64,000 bases of DNA, taken from assembly GCF_029873635.1 (NCBI RefSeq), contig NC_080420.1:27891032-27955031 (forward strand), written 5' to 3'. Shown in pieces: positions 1-11,075 of the stretch; within the stretch, counting starts at the first letter, position 1; the number at the start of each line of letters is the position of its first letter. The notes beneath the pieces are model-generated. The model saw only the letters and a program-made list of their open reading frames with translations. It did no database searches and had not been told where the DNA came from. A program made the position numbers and the translations under genes. This DNA is from Malania oleifera. Its lineage: Eukaryota; Streptophyta; Magnoliopsida; Santalales; Ximeniaceae.

Positions 1-246
1 GACGGTTTAAAACTGTCACTAATAGTTTTTTATTTAAAAAATATTTTTAAAAATTTAATTAAGAGTATTAGTGACTGTTTGGGAGGACCGTCACTAATAA
101 TGGGGTATTAGTGACGGTTTTTAAACCGTCACTAATAGTTTTTTATTTAAAAAATATTTAAAAAAAATTAACTAAGAGTATTATTGACGGTTTGAGAGAA
201 CCGTCACTAATAATGGGGTATTAGTGATGGTTTTTAAACCGTCACT
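1..246. repeat. CACTA subterminal repeat array, left side
   Basis: About three back-to-back units pair GTGACGGTTT with AAACCGTCACTAAT, separated by AT-rich spacers that are themselves repeated at roughly 110-bp intervals (ATTTAAAAAATATTT). The same unit recurs at 6385-7010, which ties the two ends to one element. The array runs off the left edge of the window. Confidence 0.8.
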
Positions 247-249
247 GAT

Positions 250-747
250 GCTCAAAATCTTAAATTCTCACCCTTTCCCCAAATTTTATTATGCTCCTCC
301 GAAATCCTCCCTCCTGTGGTCTCTTTTTCTTCCCAAATTTCTTTCGCTCTCGCCCACAGGCCACTCACCTGCGCCCTCCACTTCTCTCTCGGTGGTAGCT
401 CCGCCACCAGCTCAGAGGTCCTTCGGCTTTCCACCTCCATCTCGATCCGCGACGTCATCTCGGTCGACAGTAACCACGATGCTATGTACTCTCCGGTGAA
501 GGAGAAGGCCGCCAACAGAGGCACTTACGTTTGCCAGTCACCTCTTCTCCTTCGCTGGTTCCGTCAAATGGTCACTGCATCCAAAGCGAAGCTTTTTTTA
601 GGTATGTGTGCTCTCTGTGTCCTCGTTCTACTCACTTCCAAAATCAGATCCTTTATGGGTTGTACCCCCCCTCCCCTTCGGATCCTTCCTCTACCTCTTC
701 TTCTAGGTAAATGTTTTATTTTTATTTTGTTTATGTTGTTAATTTAA
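250..747 (+). other. Unidentified gene-like fragment, possibly a captured first exon
   Basis: The stretch is clearly richer in C and G than its surroundings. It has an open frame from ATG 316 to 747 (143 codons). A donor-like AG/GTATGTG lies at 600-608, so the real coding part, if any, probably ends near 601 and what follows is intron. The first ~95 residues are Ser-rich, then basic. The stretch after the possible donor would encode a hydrophobic segment, which may only be translated intron. A second frame is also open over 224-499. I do not recognise the protein. It lies inside the CACTA-like element together with other captured gene pieces, so a captured 5' exon plus UTR of an unknown gene is the likeliest reading. 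Confidence 0.35.
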
Positions 748-2597
748 GCTTAAATTTTTTTTGATTTTATGTTTGATTTTATGTGGGTCTTGTAAATTTA
801 TGTATTGGTTGTTTTGGGTCATTACGTTTGTAGTGCTTTCATAGTGTTTTGCTTTAATGAATATCATTATTTTGCACATATTTATGAAGAAAGGGTCTTC
901 AATTATCCTGTCTTTCCTTTGATTATCTGTACTATTAATTTCCTATCATGCCTGGTTCTTTGGGGACAAATTGTTTTCTTAGATTAATATTAGATGGGAT
1001 TGTGACTTTTGAGACTATTCCTAAAGTTGATCTTTCAAATATCATAAGCTATATAATCCTAGTAACTCATGCTTCCATGTTTTAATGGTTAGTGCTTTTG
1101 AAAAGAAATTAAAATGACAGGAAAATAACAATGACATAGTTGGAAAATGGAGTTGGGAGAGACAATGACTATGTGATCTTTAAGAGGATTTGCACCCCCT
1201 ATATGTGAGACTAGTGCAGAAGGCTGCCTCCAAGATACAATGAGAAACTATACTATCTCTCTCAACACCTGCACAGCCTTGGTTTGAAACTTTTAATTTT
1301 TGGGCAAATTGGTTTGGTTTCAATTCTACCCATTCAATAACCAAGATTAACCAAATCAAATTTATATATTATAAATATGCATTTATTATATATCATATAT
1401 TTAATAATTTGAATAAATAATTGTTTTCAACAATTTATAATTTGGAGTTCTTACTTATTTTAGGTTATTTTCCAACAATTAGAATTTAGATTTTGGATTT
1501 CATTTATATTTAATTCAAGGGGGAATGTTTTTAAGCTTAAAAAAAATATCTTTCTCATGGACTTAATGGTGTAAGGTAAACATCTTTTATATTTATTTAA
1601 TTTAATGTTCATGTACTTGTGAATTTATTAGGATATTATTATTGATGATTAGCTTGATATAAGAAATTGGGCAATTGATATCTGAGCCAATTCCCTAAAA
1701 TCATCCATAGTTGTGAGCATGAAAAAAATTAAAATTTTTTTTCTATTTTAACATTTCAAATTAATGGATGTATGTTATGATAATTTTTTAGCAACTAATC
1801 AAATTTTTATAACGATTTTGATTGACATGGACTGAATATAAGTTTAGAAGCACTTGGTCGTGAACAGTCTCATATGTTTTGTTTCTAAAAAAAAATTTTG
1901 AGCGCTTTTATTGATGAAGAACGGGCTGTAGTCAAGTGATAATATTTTATAAAAATTGAAGTTGTAGTTCTAACATTATCCTCCATATCGCATGTATAAC
2001 GTGGTTTTTGTGTTTTACCCAATTCCCTTATTATGATCAAAATTTTAACTTTTGTAGAGTTTTGCAAAAGTAAAATTTGTAGATAATTGTTAATATATTT
2101 ATTCTGAGAATATCGATATCATTTGTAATATAAATAATTGTTATTGAATTATGACAATCTTCTTTTAATGAAGTTATCACGAACAATGAATAATCCGTAA
2201 AGTATCTTAAGTTATCATCCAAAAATAATATTATTTATTATTTTTATTTTATTTTTTTTAGATGAACGAGGTTTAGATAAAGTTTTTTTAAACCGGTTTC
2301 TAAAATAGTTACCCAAAAAATCAGCCCTACTTATGAATAAGTGTGAGAAATTGTCTAAGTAAAGGGTTGATTCCTTGTACATAGATGAACTAATCCATGC
2401 TAGGGTTTAAAAATATGCAAACTAATACATAAATAGGCTACCTACAACATAGTTCTTGCATTTATTATATTAATTTTTTTCTTGTTATCCTAAAAGGGAT
2501 ATCCTGATTATGACTTGAGACTTCGAACTTTCATGTTAAAAGTCTTAACTAATAGTATGAATATTTTGTTATTGATTATGAATATTTGATTTGCTAG
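748..2597. other. AT-rich interior of the CACTA-like element, no gene recognised
   Basis: Low-complexity AT-rich sequence with only short open frames that show no family resemblance. It may be intron or intergenic DNA captured with the flanking gene fragments. A somewhat less AT-rich patch at 1140-1290 was read in all frames on the plus strand and matched nothing I know. Confidence 0.5.
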
Positions 2598-2661
2598 CAT
2601 GCTGCATATCCTATTCTGGATGCTTCCACTTTATTATTTGGAGTTTATGATGGACATGGAG
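2598..2661 (+). pseudogene. Captured exon of a PP2C-type protein phosphatase
   Basis: A 64-bp exon bounded by an AG acceptor (2596-2597) and a GTAAGA donor (2662) encodes HAAYPILDASTLLFGVYDGH and then GG. The VYDGHGG signature is the metal-binding motif of the PPM/PP2C Ser/Thr phosphatases; its first Asp coordinates the catalytic metals. HAAYP-LD fits the clade of plant PP2Cs that includes Arabidopsis PP2C60 and similar proteins. Only this exon is seen. The flanking exons that complete the catalytic core are absent, so no phosphatase can be made. The retained splice sites show that it was captured as genomic DNA, not as cDNA. Confidence 0.8.
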
Positions 2662-2728
2662 GTAAGAATCAGGAGGTTGCAATTGTTGTTCTTAAAGGAC
2701 ATGCATGCATTCATATTTTGTTCTTGAG

Positions 2729-5206
2729 TGCAATTGTTGATTCATCTGATGAATTATACACGGAACTTGCAATACTGTTGGCACTTATGGTTGGGATACT
2801 GGAATGCATAATGGGGCTCTTGAGGTAATTTACCTTTTCTTGTTCTTAAAGGACATGCGTGCATTCATATGTTGTCATTTTTTTGGGTGTTAAAGAGATG
2901 AGGGCTCTGTGTGTGCGTGGGGGGTTAGGATGGGAAGGGGGTTTCATATTCCCTGTGATCTTATGGTTGGGATACTGGAATGCATAATGGGGCTTTTGAG
3001 GTAATTTATCTTTTCTTGTTCTTAAAGGACATGCGTGCATTCATATGTTGTCCTTTTTTTGGGTGTTAAAGAGATGAGGGCTCTGTGCGTGTGTGGGGGG
3101 TCAGGGTGGGAAGGGGGTTTCATATTCCCTATGATTTTATTTTTGTTGCCTTACTGAAAAGGAAATGATACATTTTTTTTTTCTAGAAATTATCATTATC
3201 ATCAGTGCCAACCTATGACTATTATTTATTTCCTTTCTCCTCCAGGCTTGGCTGGCTTATTCGTTTTATTAGCCACTCTGTGATTTCTAGATTTACGACA
3301 GCTTCAGCCATTGTTATTGCCTTATCACAAGAAAAATATTTCTTGGGGTATGATATAGTACAAAGTAGTAAAATTGTGCCACTAATCAAGAGTATAATAT
3401 CTAGTCTAGACAGGGTATGCTTTCAATGCTTACGCCATAGGTCTTCTGCATCATAATTTTTCCATACATCACATTTTCTTATTAAAATGCATCAGAAAGT
3501 ATTTTGATTGGTATGTGGTACCAATTATCTGGTTGTCTGCTGAGCTGGATATGGAATCCCTAGTCGATTGCTTATGTCAAAGATATTTAACACTTTTTTA
3601 TACTCTGCTGAGTACTCAGTTTAGCATTGTTTTTCAGTTTTCTATCTAATTGCATGTCCTGGACTTCAAAAACACGTATCCCTTGTGCTTGTATCTCCTT
3701 TGCCAATATGTACAAGGAATATGGTTATAACAAACTCTGCCAATGCATCTAAATGTTACTAGGTGGCATTTCTATTAATGTTATGGAAACTGCACTTTGT
3801 TTGTGGGGATCATAAAATTCTTAGAACCTTGACCGTACACATTGTTAAAAGCCCTGTGTCTCTTCATATAGTAATTGAAGTTGTAGCTTGTAGGCGAGGT
3901 ACACATGATGTGTGCTTGCACTTATTAGTTCACATTCTAGTTTGTGGATTTAATCTTTCTTCTATCATTTGCATATCTTTTTATTTTTTATAAGACGTGC
4001 CTTCACTGGTGTTCTAGTCATTTATTCCTTATTTAACCGCATGTGTTTTTCCTTTTGTAGTTCTCATGGCCCCCTTTTGTGATGGGATCTGTCATTCATG
4101 CAGTACTTTTGATTATGAAGCACTTGGTATGAGATGATTATATTTTTTTTATAAACTAAGTACTTGTTAATTTTTTATTTAATTTTGATTTTGAAGTTTA
4201 TGTTCAGGGAAAATCAAGGAAGCATTTACGATTCTTGCGATCAGCTGGTCCCCTCACAGCTGTTGCTTTGGGTATAGCTTTTGTGAAAATATTTCATCCA
4301 TCTTCCATTTCTTTGGTGAGAATAGCATGAATCTAACTCATTTTAAACTATTGGGTATTCAATTTAACAATAAGGTATAAATTGCAAAAGTGACAACAAC
4401 ATGAATAGTCAATTTTCAATTAAAAAAAAACCTGAATAGTCAATTAATCATATCAGTTAAGATTTCCAGATTTAAATATAAAAGATGTTCATATATCAAG
4501 ATACAAATAATTTGTGCTTGTTAGAAGTTAAGCTGATATGATTCTTTTACTGAACTGGTGGCTATTGCTGCCAACAAGTGGTCCGTTCTCTAATCTTCTT
4601 TTTCATACACCACCCACTCAGGGGATATATGTAGATACCAATTCAACGATTGGTTTTTAAGCCCTATCTTTGCTTATAGTAAAAATACATATATTTCTGT
4701 GGCTTATTCTAATTGTTACATGTGGCCTTACCAACTATGTGCCCCTTGGCAGACTTTCAAACCAACCTTGTGTAGTTTTAGTTCATTTGTTATTTCATTG
4801 TTTATTTATTTATTTGTTCATATGTGTCTTTACTGTTTTTGTCTCAGTTAAATTTTATCATACAAACTTGTTCTAGAATTTCATTTTAATTGAAGTTTAA
4901 TATAAATGTTAGTAAATGTTGGGTTGTTGTTTTAGGTTGGAGATATACCTGAGGGCCTCCCAAAATTTTTTGTCCCCAAAAATTTTAGTTATGCAAAGTC
5001 TTTGATTCCTACCGCAATGCTTATTACTGGTGTTGCTATATTGGTAAGAGAAGTTAGGTTGGCCATTATTATTATTATTATTATTTAAATTAAATTTGTG
5101 AAGTTGATTTTTAATGAACCATTACTTTTGGAGCTCAAAGGAATCTGTTGGAATTGCTAAAGCATTGGCTTCAAAGAATGGATATGAGTTGGATTCAAAT
5201 CAAGAC
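2729..5206 (+). pseudogene. SULTR4-like: Captured multi-exon fragment of a group-4 sulfate transporter
   Basis: Six exons with good splice sites are visible: about 2729-2824 (ELAILLALMVGILECIMGLL), 3246-3414 (GWLIRFISHSVIS), 4061-4126 (FSWPPFVMGSV), 4208-4315, 4936-5043 (ending LITGVAIL) and about 5141-5206 (ESVGIAKALA). Phases join correctly; for example AG at 2824 meets G at 3246 to complete an Arg codon. The protein matches the middle membrane domain of SULTR4 transporters, which export sulfate from the vacuole. The first membrane helices and the C-terminal STAS domain are missing. A Gly in VISGF is changed to Arg. The last exon decays after LDSNQD. It is a genomic capture inside the CACTA-like element, not a working gene; a chimeric transcript remains possible. 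Confidence 0.88.
2784..3135 (+). repeat. Tandem 176-bp duplication of an exon end plus intron start
   Basis: Copy one (2784-2959) and copy two (2960-3135) both begin CTTATGGTTGGGATACTGG and end near CATATTCCCT-TGAT. Each holds the last ~41 bp of the first sulfate-transporter exon with its GTAATTTA donor and the first ~135 bp of the following intron. The copies differ at only a few positions, so the duplication is younger than much of the surrounding decay. Confidence 0.9.
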
Positions 5207-6384
5207 GTGTGTTGAAACTGTAAATGCTTATTGATCCCAGTCGCTGTGCATTATGCCCAGCTCAAAAAATGAACCTGTTGTCTTTGAGGCATAATCATTA
5301 ATACTCTTATTTTATTTGAATCATCTTTATTGTCCAGAAAATATTTGCCAATTGGGTATGTCAATATAGCATATGATGTGTTTAGCCTAGGAAAAAATAG
5401 TCCTTGTCAAACTGAGCCTTGCTTGGTTTTTATCTGGTCTTGCCTTTCCTGTATTTTGAACATGGGTCTGGCTTGGCTGCAATTTCAGTCCTTGTCAAAC
5501 TCTTAGGATAGAAAAATTTTCTGGTTTTTAGAACTTAAATACATTGAAGGGTCTTCTTTGTAGTTGTATAATCCACTAGGTGTTGTCGAGCACCGCAATA
5601 AGCTTGCCGGATTTAGATAATCCAAAATATAGTGCTGCTCGTTGAATTGATAAAAAGCATTAGAACATTTATCTCTTAATTTTAAGGTCCATGAATACTA
5701 ATCAACACAACAATAAATCAATATTATTTTTATTTTAGTAATTCAATATGGGGGGAGTAATTGTAGAGTAACAAGCCTACACAATAGAAGGTCGAACGAG
5801 TTTTAAAATAGTTCGTTGATTTACTTTTTGTCACATAATTCATATATCATGAATATATGACTGTTACATTATTAATGCTTATTATATGAAACTCCTGTGC
5901 ACTTGCAAAATTCATTACTAGTTGGATTATTGTAAACTGTTTATTGTATACACCTAGGTTTGGAGCATATTTCTATGGAAAATGTCATATTTACAGGTGA
6001 AATACTGCCAAAATTTTTCAAAAAACGTATACTAATTTTTTTAACTTTCTTAATTTGTAGGATTTGCAACTGTGACAATGTTAGGACGATGTCATACACT
6101 ACGGATGCAGCTTTTCACTTTTTTTGTTATCTGAATAGATGAAATGTATTTGAATTTGAATAATGTATTTGTATTTAAATTTGAATTTGTATAAATGTAT
6201 TTGAATTTGAATTTGTATAATATATTTGTATTTAAATTTGAATTAGAATTTTAAATAATTTATGAATTTTATTGCAATTATGGTTTAATCTTATGTATAA
6301 GAAAATGTAATTTAATTATAATTTTTTACAGGAATTAATAATTGAAAAAAAAAATTAAATTCACTAATAATTGTCCAATTTAAG
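5207..6384. other. AT-rich interior of the CACTA-like element, no gene recognised
   Basis: No family is recognisable. A 60-codon open frame at 5960-6142 has no known relative. At about 6148-6250 there is a degenerate tandem repeat of TATTTGAATTTGAAT and TATTTAAATTTGAAT units. This stretch separates the captured sulfate-transporter piece from the right subterminal array. Confidence 0.5.
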
Positions 6385-7018
6385 TATTAGTGACGGTTTC
6401 AAAATCGTCACTAATACTATGGTTTTAGTGACGGTTCTGTAGAGCAATAGTAACGGTTCTAAAACCATCACTAATAATAGAACATTGGTGACGGTTTTAA
6501 ACTCGTCACTAATAATAGAGCATTAGTGACGGTTTTAAAACTGTCACTAATAATAAAGCAATAGTGACGGTTTTAGAACCGTCACTAATAATAGAGCATT
6601 AGTGACGGTTTTAAAACCGTAACTAATAATAGAGAAATAGTGATAGTTTTAGAACCGTCACTAATAATAGAGCATTAGTGACAGTTTGGGAAAACCATCA
6701 CTAATAATAGAGCATTAGTGACGGTTTTGAAACCGTCACTAATAATGGAACAATAGTGACGATTTTTGGTCGATCCGGTATAGAAGCTATAATGACGGGC
6801 TTAAGTTTTTAGTGACGGTTTTAATCTGTCACTAATACTCTATTATTAGTGACGGTTTGAAAAATTCGTCACTAATAAGTATTAGTAACGGCAGGTATAG
6901 CGACTAATTGAAAATCATCACTAATACTCAGAAAACCGTCACTAATACTAGTAGTGACGATTTTGTGAGTATTAGTGACGGTTTAAAACCATCACTAATA
7001 ACCTTATTTTTTGTAGTA
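6385..7018. repeat. CACTA subterminal repeat array and right terminus
   Basis: More than a dozen copies of TTAGTGACGGTTTTAAAACC paired with the inverse ACCGTCACTAATAATAGAGC make a dense palindromic array. It ends in ACCTTATTTTTTGTAGTA, the inverse of a CACTA terminus with its first base changed. Each pair can fold into a hairpin. Several units carry C-to-T or G-to-A changes, such as ATCACTAATA, as expected for a methylated old element. Confidence 0.85.
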
Positions 7019-7096
7019 AATATACAATTCATAATATTACCATAATAAAAATTTACATAAGTATGCACATATCATAATAAGCAACAATTAAATTGA

Positions 7097-8090
7097 TCAA
7101 TTCACATAATTCTTGAGAATAATATAATCATAAAAATATATATAATTAGCATATATCCTTATGATGCACTCCCATTGGTTCAAAATATCAGAAGGGTTAT
7201 TAACTACACCCATGCTAGTTATATGCTCATGAAAAAATTTATGGGTCAATCCCTTATTTAGTGGATCCATAATCATCTTCTTTGTGGCTATACACTCAAT
7301 AACTGAGTTGGTCTGTCTATCCATGATCTTCTCTACAACAAATAACTACTTAATATCTATATGCTTTGACAGTGAAGAACTCTTGTTGTACTAAAAGAAG
7401 CTAACACGAACAATATTATCATAGTATGTCAATCGTGTTCTCATGATAGAATTAACCATGTGGAGTCCTATGATAAAACTTCGCAACCACAAAGTTTGAC
7501 AAGTTGCCTCATAACAAACAATATATGAACTCTATCTCGATAATGAAGGGAGCTAGAAAAGTTTTCTTAACACTCTTCCAAGATATAGCTCCTTCTACCA
7601 TCATAGAAACATAGCTAGACGTAGAATTTCTATCATCCATACATAGTAAGCATCGAAGTACCTGATCACCTCAAGGTGATTTGATCGCTTGTAAGCTAGC
7701 ATGCACTCCTTAGTATCGTACAAATATCTCATGACTTTCTTTGCAACCTTCCAATAACCCACCCTAAGATCACTCAAGTATCTACTAAGCACACCAATTG
7801 CATAGGCAATATTAGAATGTGTGCATACTTGATCATATATGAGACTACCAACTGTTTCATATATTTTTTTTTCATCATCATTTTTGAGGACATTGATTTC
7901 TAGAAAGTTTCCACCTTTCACTACTAGTGTTGTATATAGCAAACAAGACTGCATATTAAATATGCTCAAAACTCTCTAAATATAGGTTTTTATTAAGATA
8001 AACCAAGAGTGCCCCAGAATCTATCACGATGGATTTGTATGCCTAAGACAAGGCATCACCAAAATACGTCATAGCAAACTGCCATGATAG
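7097..8090 (-). pseudogene. Copia element M: RT end and RNase H remnant
   Basis: Read leftward from 8090, the translation shows VLGIQIHRD, then YETVGSLIYDQVCTHSNIAY and a long stretch matching the C-terminal half of copia reverse transcriptase and RNase H, ending near 7150 with a DPLNKGL-HKFFHEH motif close to the usual polyprotein C-terminus. Stops and frame changes interrupt it, especially at 7325-7600 and around 7980. It continues the RT fragment at 8616-8930 across the solo LTR at 8091-8615. Left of 7097 only AT-rich sequence separates it from the CACTA terminus, so its own LTR is not identified. Confidence 0.75.
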
Positions 8091-8615
8091 TGTTGTGAAA
8101 AATGAATGAACAGTGGAATAAAATGATCATATAACACAGCACTCGACAATAAAATATACAAAATAACAATCACGCAGATTATAATAATAATAACACAAGG
8201 AATTATGTGGTTCGTCAATGCCTACATCCATGGGAGCAATCGGCAGTGTTTTCTTTACTATCTTGAGTCCAAAGACTTGAACATTAAGAGTTACAACATA
8301 TACAATGTATATATAACCATCTCGGAGGTTTTCCCCCTAAAACTCAACCTATCCAATGTCTAAAAATTCAAAATTCAAAAACTAGCGCTGGCAACCCGAG
8401 CCAAATCGTCGATGGTTTTAGACATATTGTTGAAGGTTTAATACCGAGAGCAAACAATCGATGATAACAGGTTCAAAATCGTCGACTGTGGCCAAACTGT
8501 CAACTTTTAGGGAAACCGTCGACAGTTTCCTCCTGAAAACTTCAAATGCTATTTTCTTCCATATTTTCTCATTGTATATGCATTCCACTCAATATATGAG
8601 TCACATATTATAACA
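8091..8615 (-). mobile_element. Solo LTR L (525 bp) with GATAG target duplication
   Basis: The segment starts TGTTGTG and ends TAACA, and it is flanked by GATAG at 8086-8090 and 8616-8620. The copia RT of element M stops at one edge and resumes at the other, so the insertion is well bounded. There is no internal domain, which makes it a solo LTR. TATATATA at 8308-8315 and the palindrome array at 8404-8530 point to transcription on the minus strand. Confidence 0.85.
8308..8530 (-). promoter_or_regulatory. LTR L: TATA box and upstream palindrome array
   Basis: TATATATA lies at 8308-8315. About 90 bp upstream on the minus strand is a set of CGTCGAC-type near-palindromes: AAATCGTCGATGG, ATCGTCGACTG and AACCGTCGACAGTTT, plus weaker copies such as AACTGTCAAC. 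The layout matches that of the other copia LTRs in this window. Confidence 0.55.
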
Positions 8616-8930
8616 GATAGCATCCTTTTAGTTTCATTCAAAAGATATGCATAATTGTTTGCAAATGCAAAGATCACAATTTACTCCCACTCATCCTCAA
8701 TATACACAAGGATCAACTACATTTTCCTTAAACCCAAAGGAAGTGACAATTTCATCAAATTTCAAATACCACCTCCATAAGACTTGTTTCATCCATAGAT
8801 GGATTTCTTATTTTTACGTACCACATGTTCTTTTCTGAATTCTTTAAAAGCATTAGGTTAGTCCACATATAAATCCTCAAATAGATCTTAATTAAGGAAA
8901 ACTATTTTTACATCCATCTGGTAAAGCTCT
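8616..8930 (-). pseudogene. Copia element M: middle of reverse transcriptase
   Basis: Read leftward from 8930, YQMDVK-VFLN starts the RT palm region, followed by a match through KEHVVRKNKKSIYG to VIFAFANNYAYLLNETKR. The family carries YVDD just before the LxETKR region; here that place reads FANNY, so the catalytic aspartates are gone. Several stops occur. At 8930 the frame continues across solo LTR J to 11076, and at 8616 across solo LTR L to 8090. Confidence 0.8.
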
Positions 8931-11075
8931 TGAAAGTTAAGGAGTTAGCCCAAGAAGGGGGTCAATTGGGTTATTAAAAATTTAATTCTTTTTATGAATT
9001 CTTTAACCACTTGTTACTTTATCAAATACATAGCAAGAACTTAGTTACTTAAACAATCCACAAACCCATACTTAACATGCCATAAGTAAACAAAACATAA
9101 AGTAATCAATCACAAAATACCAAACCAAGATATAGTATGCAATTCTTTGGCAATTTTAGCTTTTGCAAGAACTCAAGATATTTGCTTGTTTGTAACCTTG
9201 TGAATATATGTAAGTCCTGTATTGAATGAAATTGTTTGCATTTTCTTAACTAAGATTTCCACAAACGATTAAACAACATACTCCCTTTTGGGTTTCTGCA
9301 AAAGTTCAATCAAAACGTACTTTCTTATATTAAGAGTCTTCTTTTAATCTTAGTTTTTGATTTCAGATACCTGCACTTTGCATACACATAGCATAATGTA
9401 TATAGATGCTAAAAATAAAGATATATAAGGGAAAGAGAGACACCAGGATTTTTACAAGGTTCGACTTATCCCCAACCTACGTCCTCCCCTTAGGCCAATA
9501 CCACCTAAGCATTCCACTAGAACAGTCCTTTCCAGGTGGAGCAAACCATTACAAGTGATACCCCACGCTTAGTCACTCCTTCAATAGGTTAAGGAAACGC
9601 CTCTCCAAGCGATACCCCACGCTTGGTCCAACGATCCAACAACCTGGAATCGTTAAAGAAACTACAAGACAAGAACAAACTCTTTGTGTACACTAGATGC
9701 TCTCGCATAGAGCTGGTTAGTATAATTTAAATCTATATACTTCAATCAAAATCACAATATACAAAGATGAAACTCAAGAAGATATTACCGAGGTTCTTTC
9801 CTAGTTGTAAAACTCAATTAAGAGCCCAAGAACTATGGCCTTTAAATCAGCAAAATCTCATTAGTGAAATTTAAAAATTGATTGCACAAGAGAGTTTTGA
9901 GAGAATTGGGAGACTTGAGAGCAAGAAAACTTGATTGTTGTATTTTCTTAGTGTAATTAATCCTTAGCCTTGGGGGGTTATTTATAGATGAGAAATCAAG
10001 TCTATTTCGTGTTTCCCAAGTGGCTTGGAGTGTTTTTCAAGTTTATAGAAAGTTTGGAGTGCAAGAAATACGAATTTGAATTTAAAAACTTTTTAAAAAA
10101 TATGGTCGTTAATAGTGTTCAATAGACTGAAGTGTCGGATTCAGTCTTCTGAAGTACTTTAAAACATTGAAAAATTCAGTTTGGAAACAGGGTTAGAAGA
10201 CTGGAGTGAAGAGTTCAGTCTTCTGAGGCTATACTACCTCTCCAGGATTTCTCCAATAAATTCTTCAGTATACTGAAATTAATCTTTGGTCTTCTAAAGA
10301 AATTCTTCAGTAGATTGAAGTTAAAGTTCAATCTTCTGGGCAGACAAAAACTTTGGTTTCCTGATAGCTTCGACCCCCTTTTATAATTTTGGCCATAATG
10401 TTTTCTATATAACTCCAAATTATACATTCTTGGTATCAAAAGAAGACTAAGAGAAAATCCCACAACTTTCATGTTGAACACTTTTTAAAATAAAAAGTTT
10501 TTGATAGAGAAAAATGCACATAAATGCGGATATAGAAAAAATAACAGTATTTGGAAAATCATATTTTGGGTGCTTTTAATTCCAAAAATAATTTTAACTT
10601 TTTTGAAATATTTTATGACCTTATAAAAATATTTTCCAAATATTTTAAAAGGTATCTAGGTCCAAGAAATTAACCTAAGAGTTTCATACATCCATATTAA
10701 AATTATTTGAAGTACTTACATAAAGACTTCTTAAGACTTTGACATTCTGAGCACTTAAGTTTTCATGATTGTCTTCCTTTGGCTCCATTTTGTCTTCAAG
10801 TTTCAATATACTTTAAGCTTTTAGTAAGTTCTCTTTAATATTCATGCTCTCACGATCTTCAAGTTTTATTAGATCATCTTTGAATCCATGCCTTAATATT
10901 CTTTAAGTTTCATTTGATCACCTTTCTTTGGAGTATAAGCTTTCAATGATCCTTGTGAGTACTTGACCTTATATTCACATACTTGAGTCCTGAAATATCA
11001 TCACTTAACCAAATATGTTAAGTTCCTTTGATTTGTTATCATCAAAATAAGATTTTAAGTCTTGTAAGGCAAGCA
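8931..11075 (-). mobile_element. Solo LTR J (2.1 kb), SIRE-like copia
   Basis: It begins TGAAAGTTAAGG and ends GTAAGGCAAGCA, matching solo LTR G (50868-52942) along its length. The flanks are GCTCT (8926-8930) and ACTCT (11076-11080), a 5-bp duplication with one mismatch. The RT of element M (LVAHFDLE before it, LYQMDVK after it) runs on across the insertion. The TATA box on the minus strand is TATTTATA at 9979-9986. Short related frames inside it do not encode a known protein. Confidence 0.85.
9979..10350 (-). promoter_or_regulatory. LTR J: TATA box and palindrome array
   Basis: The TATA box (TATAAATA on the minus strand) is at 9979-9986. Starting about 133 bp upstream of it, at 10119, lie repeated near-palindromes of the form CTTCAGTCTTCTGAAG: TTCAGTCTTCTGAAG, TTCAGTCTTCTGAGG, TTCTTCAGTATACTGAA and CTTCAGTAGATTGAAG. 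Solo LTR G has the same consensus. Confidence 0.6.

Larger units (their letters stand above)
1..7018. mobile_element. CACTA (En/Spm)-like transposon carrying host gene pieces; left end outside window
   Basis: Both ends of this block hold arrays of TTAGTGACGGTT and its inverse, the kind of subterminal repeats that CACTA transposases bind. The right end reads TTTTTTGTAGTA at 7007-7018, the inverse of the family terminus CACTACAAAAAA with one change (CACTA to TACTA). No transposase gene is visible. The interior instead carries a PP2C exon, six sulfate-transporter exons with their introns, and an unidentified GC-richer piece, so it looks like a Pack-CACTA (transduplicating) element. The left terminus and the 3-bp target duplication cannot be checked here. 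A Mutator-like element is the main alternative, but no long unique terminal inverted repeat is seen. Confidence 0.72.

Noticed and set aside
2729..5206. A working sulfate transporter gene
   Set aside because: The N-terminal helices and STAS domain are absent, an exon is duplicated, and the piece lies between CACTA subterminal arrays.
1..7018. Mutator-like (Pack-MULE) origin for the gene-carrying element
   Set aside because: The repeats are subterminal arrays ending in a TGTAGTA-type terminus, which fits CACTA better; no long MULE inverted repeat or 9-bp duplication is visible. Not fully excluded because the left end is missing.
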